Translations under genes and position numbers: made by a program
In this document: piece after piece, positions 32,601-43,759 of the stretch
Layout: every line of letters starts with the position of its first letter
How positions within the stretch are numbered: position 1 is the stretch's first letter
The notes under the pieces: model-generated
What the model was told of the DNA's origin: nothing
Databases searched by the model: none
The model's input: only the letters and a program-made list of their open reading frames with translations
Assembly: GCF_949628265.1 (NCBI RefSeq)
Contig: NC_088787.1
Span: 31,980,844 to 32,044,843 of the forward strand
Origin: Cloeon dipterum
Lineage: Eukaryota > Arthropoda > Insecta > Ephemeroptera > Baetidae
Direction: 5' to 3'
DNA: 64,000 bases

Positions 32601-34914
32601 TTTAGCCCTGCACGACCCAAGCTATAGTTTCATAAATCATATTATACTCTTAAACAAAAGCTGCAGCAAGTAAATAAATCAATTCTGAATCAAATTGAAA
32701 GTGTCAAGTGTATTTTTGGGTGGCCCAGCCAAGGTCGGCTACACAAAGACTTCTGTACTACGTAAATGTGAAAATGGTATTTATTCAGCAATAAATAAAA
32801 GCCGCCAATGGCTCAAAGCTTATGTTCTGGTCACTATTGACACTTTTCTGAAAGACTTTTATGAAGCCTTTGATATATGATTTAACGATGCCCTGGGAGA
32901 TAGCGTGGAAAATGATCTCGGGGTTTTGTCCGAAAACTTGGTGAGAACAATTGTTTGCACAGTGGGTGGACAGCACATTGAAAAAGTAAATAGCCTTGAA
33001 GGAGCCAAACGTTTCAGCATAGTGTATACGTTCCGCGTTTCTCGCCAAGAGGAACTGTCAAATTATTTTTGTTATTATAATAGACGAGTGAGTGATTACA
33101 TTCCACTTTTCAAGGGAATATAAAAGGTTTGGTTTGGGTTTTGTGTATACAATATACGCTTTTCAAAACATGTTCCTCGAAGCAAAAAATAAGGGTTCAT
33201 GGCAAAACTCTTTTTTGTTTCCTTTCCCCCTCGATGTGTGTGAGCAGTATTTTTATGATTTAAAAAGAAATATAATTAAATTAAAGTTGAAAATACTGGC
33301 GATTTTTTTATTCTGAAGAAAATAATTAATGGTCTGTTATCAAAGAATTAGGACAACTTTTCTGATTATGTCAGCAGTAAGAAAGGTTTTAGAAACTCTC
33401 CCTCAAAGCTTTTCGTATTTGATAAACACCAAAATGATTTAAATAAAGGAAGGAATGTTGGCGTAGTGCATTTTTGTGAGGGAGAGAAAGTAGCGACTTT
33501 GAAAAGATTTCATAGCTTCATTGCGTTGATTCTCGGAACTGTCTGCAGCTAACCTCCGAAAGGAATAAATTGTATTTTTAAAGTATAAATTTTATTACTT
33601 TTCTCATCCGCCTGTGGCGCCGAAACAACTATAGCCACAAAGTATGAGAATGAGTAAAATAAACACGAAATAATTTTTTTCAGGAAATGGAAGTTATAAT
33701 TGGTATGCATATAATATTAATCTTTATTTCAAGATGGCAGTTTATTTTAATGAAACAATGTTCTTTAAAAATGACCCTAATTTTTGTTGCTCGTAGTAGA
33801 TTAGAACATTTTATGAAGCAACTAATTTAATTCACAAGGGCAGTGACAATTTTGCAAAGGAATAGCTCCCGTTATTTATGGTCTCAAAAGTCTCCAAAAT
33901 TCGAGATTTGAATTCGAAAACCGATCAAAATTTCATATAATTTCAAATTCTGTACAATGGCAGTAAAAAATGCCCTCTTTGTTAAATAGAACCGATTAAT
34001 TCTGCGAAAGGAAGTTGGACAATTTAAGCATTCACAGTTTGCGATGTGACACTTTTCGAATCGGGCGAGTGGAATGGAACGTGCAGAGAATCGAGCCGCG
34101 AGTGTGTGTGTATGTGTATATAATATGGGCATAGAAAAAAGCAGGGCGGCACAGCAGCAGCAAGAGCAGCTCGATCGTCGTCATCATCATTAGAGGTGGC
34201 TTTGACGTTGGCACAGACCCAGAGTGGCGGCCGTCAACACGGCGCTTGGTCCGGACGGGCGCCCGTCAAGGCGCCTGCTTCTTTGGTAAACACTGCATGG
34301 CATACAATATTGAATAAATGGCTAACCTAAATAGTCTAGCAGCGCGCGCGGATATATGGCCAAAATATAGCAGCGGGGACTCGCTTTTGAAAATAAACAG
34401 CACGCACCAAATGCGCTCGTGTGTATATTTTGCGTGTAATTCGTGATCGAATGTGTTTTACAAAATATACCTGCTAGCTCCTCTCGTAAATCAAGCGGAA
34501 AAGCAAACGCGCCGTTTGGAATTTTTAGCGCGTCTCTCTTGAAAGTTCAAAATTTTCCGTTATAGAGCCGAAAATTGATCACCTTTAAGTATGTTTTTAT
34601 TTCTTTCCTCGCTGTAATATACATAGGAAAAATTCGCAGCTTTTTACATGAAGAGGAATGCAGGAACGTCATCAGTGTATGACTATTGAATGAAGTCTTT
34701 ATTATAATTAAATTCCCCATCTGGAAAAAATCATTCGTTTTATATCAACGACCATTATTCAAAAATTCCAAAGGGGGTGTAAACCTTTTCCTCTAGGGGA
34801 TACAACTACTCAATTGGGGTCATTTAAAATACGTTAAATTTTCCTGTATTACTCTACCCTCTGCATATGTTGCCCATGAACAAAAGATATCGATGACTAA
34901 TATTTAAAAAATTT
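32601..34914. other. Intergenic, no gene called
   Basis: AT-rich. Overlapping short ORFs on both strands at about 32.7-33.1 kb are unconvincing. 34140-34340 is GC-rich with CAGCAG and CATCAT runs. Confidence 0.4.
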
Positions 34915-35345
34915 CTTTTTGACTCGCATGATGAAGTTATGGCCAATAGGGGTTGAAGGCTGAGGGATGAGCACCCCAAAAACTAATCAGCTTTCCAGAG
35001 GATGTCAAACCAAGTCGAAAAATTTGCAGTTTTTGCATTTCTGACTCTTAGAACCCAAAATTTGGTGCTAAAAACATTTTTTTTTAAATTCAAAATTAAA
35101 TTTCTTGAAATTGAAGCCGAACACCACCTTGAAACTTTCACAAAAGTTCACATGTAGCCTGATACCACTTTTGCTAGGCATTCCGGATTTTTACAATCCC
35201 AAAAAACACTCGGAAGTTTTCGAAAATGACCTTTGATGACTTTTAACCTTGATCGGCGACCTAAAATTTGGTGTTCATTCCATGAGGTTTGACGCGAGGT
35301 GTTCAACGCACACCTTAACTTTAAAATATTATCAACTCACTTTTT
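34915..35345 (+). repeat. Dispersed repeat R1, copy C
   Basis: Matches copy A from ATGGCCAATAGGGGTTGA through GAGCACCCCAAAAAC, TTTTTGCATTTCTGAC and GAAGCCGAACACCAC to GTTCAACGCACACCTTAA. This copy shows that copies A and B derive from one longer element. Confidence 0.75.
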
Positions 35346-36374
35346 TTAATTAAAAATTCCAGCTCAAATTCAAAAATAATTTTCATGATGGAACGTTTCG
35401 ATTAACAAATATAAATTTTACTGTTGTGTCGATGACAAAGAGCCCAAAGTATTAACCAACCCTAAAAAGTGAAATAAAACACGCAGTAACATTATTTCTA
35501 AAAAAAACATGTAATAATCATCGCAGCAACCGTAAATTTTTACGTTATTTTCCATTAAATTCATGTGCGTCATTGAAATGTCGATAGGAAAATATCAAGA
35601 CCACCTGTCTAGACTCTGTTTCCCAATATTTATTCGGTTGGATGGGCTCGTAACCTCAAAAGTGATGTCTTGGAGAGCATCTCAAACAAAATTAAAAAAG
35701 GAGCGCAAAGAGAGGCGCCAGCACAATCCGAACAATGGTGTTCCCACGAAAAATGCCAATCCCGTATGTCTGTCTCCGCGTGCAATGGGAGACGGTAAAT
35801 AATTTTACGGGACAGCTAGGCTCTCGGCTCTCGCGCTTTGCTCGGAAATAGAAATAATCACGTCGGCTGCAACCGCGATGCTTGTTATTGTTTTACAGCG
35901 AAGAGAAAAAAGCAGCGCGGCGAGGAGGAGTATATGTATTTTCAGTTGCTGGCGCCAGCCGACTCCAGGCAAATGACACAGTCCGTGGGTCGGTCGGCGT
36001 CGGCTGATGCAGCTTGCACAGAAAGCATCATCTCTCATAGCTTGTGTGCAGTGAGTGTGTGTTATGCTGCTTCAAATTATCCACGCGAGCAGCAGCCGGC
36101 TCTGAAGTAATAACAGGCCGTATCACACTCGCGCAGCCACAGCCGAGACAGACGAAACAATTTTTAGTATTTTCATGTCGCGCCTCCAATAATGATACAT
36201 TCACAAATATCATCATCACTCGCGCAACGGCGACGGCGGCGGCGGCGGTCGGACGCCCATGGTTCACTTTCTGACGCCACTTATTTAATCTCAACCGGTG
36301 CAGCACTTTATGCGCGGACAAGCCCTTCCCTGCGTGTGTTGCAACATTAGCATTGCGATTTTTTTAATATATTA
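35346..36374. other. Intergenic with GC-rich block
   Basis: 35.8-36.3 kb is GC-rich with GGCGGCGGCGG near 36233. No ORF with family resemblance. Possibly regulatory sequence of the nearby Dad locus (inference). Confidence 0.35.
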
Positions 36375-36705
36375 AATTCTGAGTGGAAATCACGGGTCGC
36401 AGGATGGTATTGGCGGTGTCAAGATAATCTGACGAAATTCACACCATCTTAGCACAAAGAAAACCCAAAATTCTCATTTTTGCGGGTTTTATTCTATTGG
36501 TCATTTTTGGTGAATTTAATAATGAGCTAACTAATGAGACGTTAAGGTAAGCGTTGAACTCACCTTTCATTGAGCCCGATCGAATGAACTCTAATTTTGA
36601 GGTCATCGGTGAAGATCAAAGGTCATGAAAGCTCATTTTAGTATATTTCTGGTTGTTTTTCGGGATTTTGAAAACCCGAATAATCCGAAACGCCACTCAA
36701 AGTGG
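36375..36705 (-). repeat. Dispersed repeat R1, copy D (inverted)
   Basis: The reverse complement matches the right half of copy A: GTTCATTCGATCGGGCT, GAGTTCAACGC..ACCTTAA, AAAACCCGCAAAAATGA, GACACCGCCAATACCATCC. It ends abruptly where the 129-bp repeat X begins. Confidence 0.75.
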
Positions 36706-37172
36706 TCTTAAGGAACGTCAGAGGTTGTTGCACCTGTTCTAGCGGTGGCTTTGTGGACAAAGGTCTATTATTTCAATGTAAGATCTCTGTGCAGGACGGC
36801 GAAATGTTGGCCGCGATTGGGCCCAAGCTCCTTCCACATGAGTAGAAATCAGCTTGAGTAAATAGAGGCCAAAATTGTTTGCATCCTCTGTCCCGATCTC
36901 CTGAAAAAAAGTCGAATATTTTTACCAATAACTCAAGCGAACAATGTTTTGTTGATAAAGGGAGCCAGCAAGTATTGTGGTTGCACTTGACAGCGAGTCT
37001 TGGGGGAGTGTAAAAGCATTACAAGAATTTTGCCGTCAAAATCTCTTAAGGAACGTCAGAGGTTGTTGCACCTGTTCTAGCGGTGGCTTTGTGGACAAAG
37101 GTCTATTATTTCAATGTAAGATCTCTGTGCAGGACGGCGAAATGTTGGCCGCGATTGGGCCCAAGCTCCTTC
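36706..37172. repeat. X-E-X repeat block
   Basis: A 129-bp sequence X (36706-36834) recurs at 37044-37172 with no difference that I can see. Between them lies E (36839-37045, 207 bp), which recurs at 49900-50106, again without visible differences. The layout equals one and a third units of an E+X tandem. An open frame runs through E into X2 (36977-37225, PASIVVALDSESWGSVKAL, ...), of unknown identity. Confidence 0.85.
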
Positions 37173-38014
37173 TGCGGCCCCTCAAGCACCATGCATGTTA
37201 TTATCCTGTTTCTGGGATCTGGTGAGCTCATATCCCACGGCATGAGCTTTAAAAATTATGATACTTAAAAATTGTATTTTAAATAATTGTTTTACCTGCA
37301 GGAAAAAATTATTCTAATGCATTTTGTTCCTGCGTTGAATAAAAATAAGAAAAATTAGTATTCAGAGTCAACCCCTGCGGGACTGAGGCTGATACTAATT
37401 GATTAAAAAACATGCAACAAAAGAGCATAAATTATTCATTCAAATTGCAGTTCACCTCGTTGACGGTGGAGATGGTCACTGAATAATTTATATTTGCGAG
37501 GACGCAAATCAAGTGGCGACAGTGTCATCGCGAGCGAGAGTGAAATGCACCATAAATTATCAGTAGTGAATCAATTTACAATCGCATCTTCTGAATAATG
37601 AACTGTGGTGCAACAAAAGCGCATCAAGTTAGCAGTGAAAAACCTGATTTTCTATTATGCTGATGCAACAATGCTTGCCGAGAAGGAGGAAAAATTGTCC
37701 TCCAACGTACCTTGCATATCTATTGCAGGGGCTGTGAAAAATAGTGGAGAAACTCACTCCATTACAACATATATACCGCTAGAAATTCTGTGAAATCTTA
37801 ATTCTTTGAATTTCTTGAACAAGAATTTGTATTGGCTAAGAGACTGAATTATAAAATATTTTTAAAAGCTTGGGTGTCTTGTTTTTATTTTTCACTTAAA
37901 CGAAAATTGGTATTAGGTCAAAAAACTCAACATGAAAATATTCAGTAATAACAATTTGGGACTGGGGTCAGCGCCACCTAAACCCGGGTATTCAGCTCTT
38001 CAGCTGGTCAGGGA
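37173..38014. other. Intergenic, no gene called
   Basis: Nothing identifiable; short ORFs only. Confidence 0.35.
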
Positions 38015-38265
38015 AGGTTAAGACGAGTCTATTGGTGGGTTGTTTTTGCAATTTTGGTTGTTAGAGCCCGAGATTTGGAGTTGAAAATATTTGAATAAAA
38101 AGAAAAAGTCGAAAATATGTTTTTTTCTTTCGATTTTTGAAATAGAAATTCTCGAAAACAAAAAGGTACACCGCTCTGAGATTTTCACATAAGCCTTAGG
38201 ACGACATTGAAGCACATTTTCACAATTCCAAAATCCAGAGCTCATTTACAAAATTTAAAGCCAAA
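38015..38265 (+). repeat. Dispersed repeat R1, copy E (diverged)
   Basis: Weaker match to the middle of R1: TTTTTGCAATTTTGGTTG, AGAGCCCGAGATTTGG, GTACACCGCTCTGAGATTTTCACA. Confidence 0.55.
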
Positions 38266-40179
38266 ATTGTCAAAATTGGTAAAAGTTCAGTCTGGCTCGG
38301 CGAGAAGAATCCAAAGTAAACCATGCGTTTTATAAATTGCGCTATATATACGTGAAGATGAACTACTGATGCCTCAAAGTTTTCCAAAATTGTCCAGTAA
38401 TGATGCTTTTTCTAGTAAAGTGAAATTTCGCATAGTTTTCCCGAGGCATTTTGTCTTAATTACTTTAAAGTTTTGTGTCGGATGAAAAAACCAGCTTTAT
38501 TGAAAAACCAATAATTTCAACTTAACTGCATGCGTTGCTATCTCAAACTTGACAATTTTTCACCGCCCCTGTGAATTATTATTAACTTAATTATCGTATA
38601 ATGAGCAAGTGATGCGTAACAACAAGTGAAACAATCGGCACGATTTATTTTCTCGCTTGCAATAACGCGTACAACGGCATGCCGCGAGTTTTTCTTTTAA
38701 TTATTCTCACAGCAGCCTTGTGCAAATAAATTGTGATTTTCTCTCGCCCCGCCGCCGCCGCTCGTAAATTCTTTATTTACTGTCGCCTCTGTGTTTCAAG
38801 CGCACGTATATATTCCAAAAGGGGATATATATGTGGTTTAATGCGCACGTATAGTGCAAAGGTGGAGGAGTAATTACAGTTAATGATCGAGATTGTCACG
38901 CCTAGAAAAAATAGTTTTACCTGCGGTTTCTCAAGAGTTAATAATATGCAGCAGATAATGCAGTCATTACATTTCTGTCTAGAAAAAACTTTAGGAAAAA
39001 ATCTAAGAATTTAGTTTTGACATGCGCTTTTCCTTAATTTTGATGCTGCTAGATGTGTTAAGCATTGGAGCTACGGAACGAGTACCTTTTACGAGTTTGA
39101 TTGATTTGACACTATGGAAACATTCATCTCGTGACTCGTATTTTTCCCCTGTCACTTCCCCGAATTCTTTGTTAACTTTTGACAAAAGCAGCATATTATA
39201 TAAGAATATACCCACAATTTAAAAATGTTTAGCTTGAGTTGTAAACAGATTGTACAATATTGTGTAGTATTTATTTTTATTTTTAAAGCAATAATATATT
39301 TTAAACGGACTTCTCCCAGACATTTTTTTCATTTAACACAAAATGTAATAGATGCTTTATCATAGAGGGCTTTGCACAAGCTCTCATAAAGTCATAAACG
39401 AATTTTCTACAAATCATTTCAAATTGGTCGTAGAACAAAGGTTCGGACACCGTTTAACTCTTCTCGTCAAGTTGAACATCTTTTCTGTTGGCCTTAAATT
39501 CATTGAAATTCACTAAAATCGAATTTTCGAAAAGACACAAAGTTGACATTGAAAATCTTGAATTTTTTACATTTTGATCCATCTTGTAGAACGCAAAAAT
39601 GGTTTGGAAATTCATAATGGCGTTTGGGCTTTATATTTTATTAAAAAAGACCAAACAACTTGAGCTTTTTCAGATATCACCCCAATTTTCCGGCAAATGC
39701 TAAATAAAATTATCCGGGTTTCACTATTTAGATCTAGGATAAATTTATTAACTTCTATAACTTCCTAAACTGCGTAACAAGATATATTTTATGTCTTGTC
39801 TCAAGCCTCCAAAGCAAATACGAGCAGTCACCGATGATATCCACGCATTTTATCTTGTATATTTATGTTGTACACTATTAGTGTTTATTAAAGTTTTTCA
39901 TTACGAAAACTTGGTTGTTTCGACTCCTCTAAACACTGCCGGAAACACCGTTAAACATAACAGGATGGTGATCAAACAAAATTGAAAAATACTAAAAATT
40001 TCATGATATATTATCAAATCTCTTGCAGTTACAAAACCAAAAACGGAGGCTTTAATTTCATCAGTTTCAGGCGGGGGGAAATTAAAGCAATCCCTTCACG
40101 TAGATCAAGCCGGTTTTTGCTGCGAGGCAGATTGGCCAGATTCAGATTGGCAAAAAATAATTAGCGCGCCAATGGGTTG
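38266..40179. other. Intergenic upstream of Dad
   Basis: AT-rich with a short GC run at 38745-38765 (GCCGCCGCCG). No gene seen. Confidence 0.35.
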
Positions 40180-40685
40180 GTTGCGGGAGAGGCAGAGAGG
40201 TGTCGCGGCAGGCGGGGCAGATTGGCTGGCGCAGACGAGTTCATTTATTTAAAATGTAGACGTGCATGTGTGCGGAGAGTGGCGGCCGCCAAGCCGAAGA
40301 CTGCGAAGAGCCGGCGCCGCTCGCACGGCGCGAGAGGGGGGAGGGGCGACTGGCTGGCGGCAGCGGCGGCGGCGGATAGAGCCTGGCATCGGCCAGCCGT
40401 GCCTCTGCCTGCTTCAGTCGCAGTGGAAACCGAGTGAAGTGCAGTCGCGTTGTCGTGAGAGTCGCGAGTCGTGAGAGTGGATCGCCGGACGCATTGACGC
40501 ACGCACGCACGGAAGGGGAGCAAGCGAGATGCGTGCGTCGACGCCGCCGTCGCTGCCGCCGCGCCGGCAGCGCTGAGTCCGGAACCACGGCCGCCGTGCG
40601 ACGATGCCTTCGCGCAGCAGCACGTGAGCCGCCGTCGTCCGATGGTGGCTTGCTGCGGCGTTCGCTCTGGCGTTTGTTCACCTCC
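40180..40685 (+). promoter_or_regulatory. GC-rich promoter / 5' UTR region of Dad
   Basis: Composition changes from AT-rich to strongly GC- and CpG-rich at about 40.18 kb and stays so into the Dad coding exon. The frame is open upstream of the chosen ATG from 40434 but reads low-complexity Arg/Ala sequence, so it is treated as leader. Confidence 0.5.
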
Positions 40686-43600
40686 ATGTTCCGCCGCAAA
40701 CGCGAGCCCCTGACGCAACGCCTACTCAAGGCCGTGCGCGAGAAGGCCGCCGCCGCCGACGCCGCCGCCGTTGACGCTGCGTCGCTGCACACGCACGTGC
40801 TGCAGCAGCTGAGTGAGCAGCATCTGGAGCTGCTGCTGCTGGCCGTCGAACGCGATGGCGCCCGCACCTGCTGCGTGCCCGCCAGACGCGGCGCCACCAC
40901 CAGCGTCGACGCGGCCTCCTCTACCTACTGTTGCTGCGCGACGCCCGGCGACGACGAGTCGCCGCCGGCGTCTGGCGCCAGCAGGACGGCTGAAGAAAAG
41001 CCGTACCAATCACCTCACGTGTTGTGTTGCCAAGCGTTCCGCTGGCCGGAACTCCAAGACACCACGCAGCTCAGGCGTCTGCCCCAGTGCACCACCCTTG
41101 AATGCTGCAACCCTTTCCACTACAGCAAAGTTTGCGGACCAGGTCAGTCTCGCGGCGGGTGCATGGCCACGGCCAAATGGGTCAACGACCAACACACGTT
41201 CCCAGGGTTCGCGCCTCCACCTTATTCTCTGTCTTTGGCTCTAGCAATAAGTCAGGGTGGCGTGCTCGTGTCGCGCCACTCTCGTCGGGGTCACCAAATT
41301 AACGAGTAGCAGTAAAAAAAACTAAGTATTAAACGGTTTGTCAATGATTTTCTGCTCGATTTTGGTTCCTTTCATCGCGATCTATCCAACGGAGCGAGTT
41401 TGGAGGAAAAATCCCCTTAATTGTGATACAAATCGTGATTTCCGTAAAGAAAAGGGGCGAGGCGTATTCATTGAACTCTATAAAAAATCCCAAAAACCAG
41501 AGGCATGTTGAAAGATCTAAGCAAAAGGTTACACCGTGACTAATCATCAAAACATCAGTATTTTTTGTCTGCTCTTTCCCTTATAAATAATATGTGTTTA
41601 CCTGGCGTCGTCAGGTCAGGCACCCTCCTGAAAAAGGATAATAGCCTGCCCCTAAAAGTGTCGCAGCATGCGTTCTCGGACAAAGGCGCAAAAAAACCAC
41701 TCGATAATTGATTCGAAATTACTTTGGTCGGCTGTAATAACGTCATCGCCATAAAAACGACACATTATTCAGATAAAATTGTAATTACGTGTCATTGGAG
41801 GGAATAAGTCGGCGCATTTGCATGTTGCCGTCCGCGTCCGCACACGAACGTGTGTGTGCGCGCATAAAAAACAAATTTATAAACACGTTCGAGTCGCGCA
41901 TTTGATCTTGAGCGCATATGACATCATGCGAGGAGCATTTTAGGTTAGGGAAGTGATTGTCTGGCCAATCACCTGCTTTTAATATCACTCTTGGCGCCAT
42001 GCATTCATTCGCGCTGGCTGGCTGGCTAGCTGACTGGCTGACTTCAGCTCGGCGGCTGGGCTGGCGGCGGCGGCGGCAGCTTTTACACTGGACAGACGAC
42101 GCGCTGCTTTTTATTAGTGTCGCACCTGCTGGCTATCGAAAGGCGAATCAAGTACGCCGCCGACCGACACACAGCCTGAGAAATGAGCCCGATTTGCATC
42201 GCTTTACCCGCGACCCAAACTCACTCAATTTAGCCGAAAAAACAGGCCTACGCGGCTTTTGCAAATTCCCCCAATTTCTTCTAGACATTTTTGTAGAATA
42301 ACTTATTGGGGATAAATTTCGTATTTCATTTTGCTTTCTATTTGGCAGTAAAGTTAAATTCATTTAGAGTGAGAAATTATTCGTGAAAACCGAACCCTGG
42401 ACCTTTCTGCTGAGAAATTCAGTCAAGTCAGTTGAATGTTTAAAATTGCAGCCTAGTATTTCCTAAATTCAGAATTTAACCTAATCAGGTTTGGCATCCC
42501 TCTTTCATATGTTAATTTGTTGGCTATTTTTTTTTTGCTGAATTTTTTGATTTGAATAAGCGCTGTGAGAAAAGTCGCCGAACTCGTGTCTTAAATAATG
42601 CCTTTGTCTGCTACCGATGTGTGTATGGTGTCTGCTTGTGGCTCAAGAGTTAATATATTATTATTGCAGAAACACATCAAGAGTTGATTTAACTGCGATT
42701 GAAAACACCGAAATCGGAGACGGCACGAAAAACCCGATTTGGGTATTTTCACTCGCGGTTAATTAGGTTTAAATCAAGTTGTAATGTGATTCTTTGATTC
42801 GAAATCGATAGAATGTTGATGTAAGTGAGAACAAACATCTAAATATAGACTAATTAATTAGCTGCAACTTGACACCGAACAATTGGCTGCTCGTGCATCA
42901 GGTAGCGGAACATATAAGTTGAGGGGGTTAAATCCGTTCGGTGACGTTTTGAGAGCGAATATCTCTGTTTAGTTTATTTAATTTATTTGTATTCATTCAA
43001 CGAAACAGAAAGTGAAGCTCCTTATTTCCTATTACCGTGCATTTACAAATCAAGTCACAAAATTAAATGGAACAAAAGAAGAAAAAGAAATACTCTTTTC
43101 ATTTAGGATATTAATTGGTAGGAAAGCGTTATGAAAAAAATATTTCTTGCAGAAGAAATCGTTAAGGATGTGCAACCCTGTAATAAAAATTGATTGGCTC
43201 ATGCGACATAGTACTACATTTTTGGTGAAATGCTCGGCCAAACACAAAACAAAAGTTTCTCATTCTGCTTCGCCCTCAATTAATTTGGCTTACATTTAAA
43301 GATCTCTGAAGAGCACTCGCTTCTTCCTCTGTTGCACAAAGAAAAATGTGCGTTCTATTTTGGCTCAAGACTTCAAAACGCGTGAACCTCTTGAGCTGGT
43401 GCTAATCGGTCAAACTGATGCCTCGGCTGCGGCTGCTCACATCCGCTGCTTGCTGTCGGATCAGCGCGCAGAAAATGCAGGCGCCGGTAGAACAATGGTC
43501 TGTTGGCCGCTGCTGCGGGCTTTGCATTCGGCCGTGTTTATCTTGCAGTGTCGCGCCAATTAAGATAACACTCTGGCGTCAAGGATAGCATAATTGATTT

Positions 43601-43689
43601 AATGCACGTGTCAGCGCAAAAGATACCGAGGCAAAAATAAAACCGCTACCGCCGCCGCCGCCGTCGCCGCCAAGACGACAAAACAACCG

Positions 43690-43759
<70 letters not shown>

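Noticed and set aside
32695-33123. Short ORFs on both strands, possible protein fragment
   Set aside because: The opposing frames are equally open and no motif is recognisable; a decayed element is possible but not supported.
40241-40900. 219-codon minus-strand ORF
   Set aside because: Arg/Ala/Ser low-complexity shadow of the GC-rich Dad first exon on the opposite strand.
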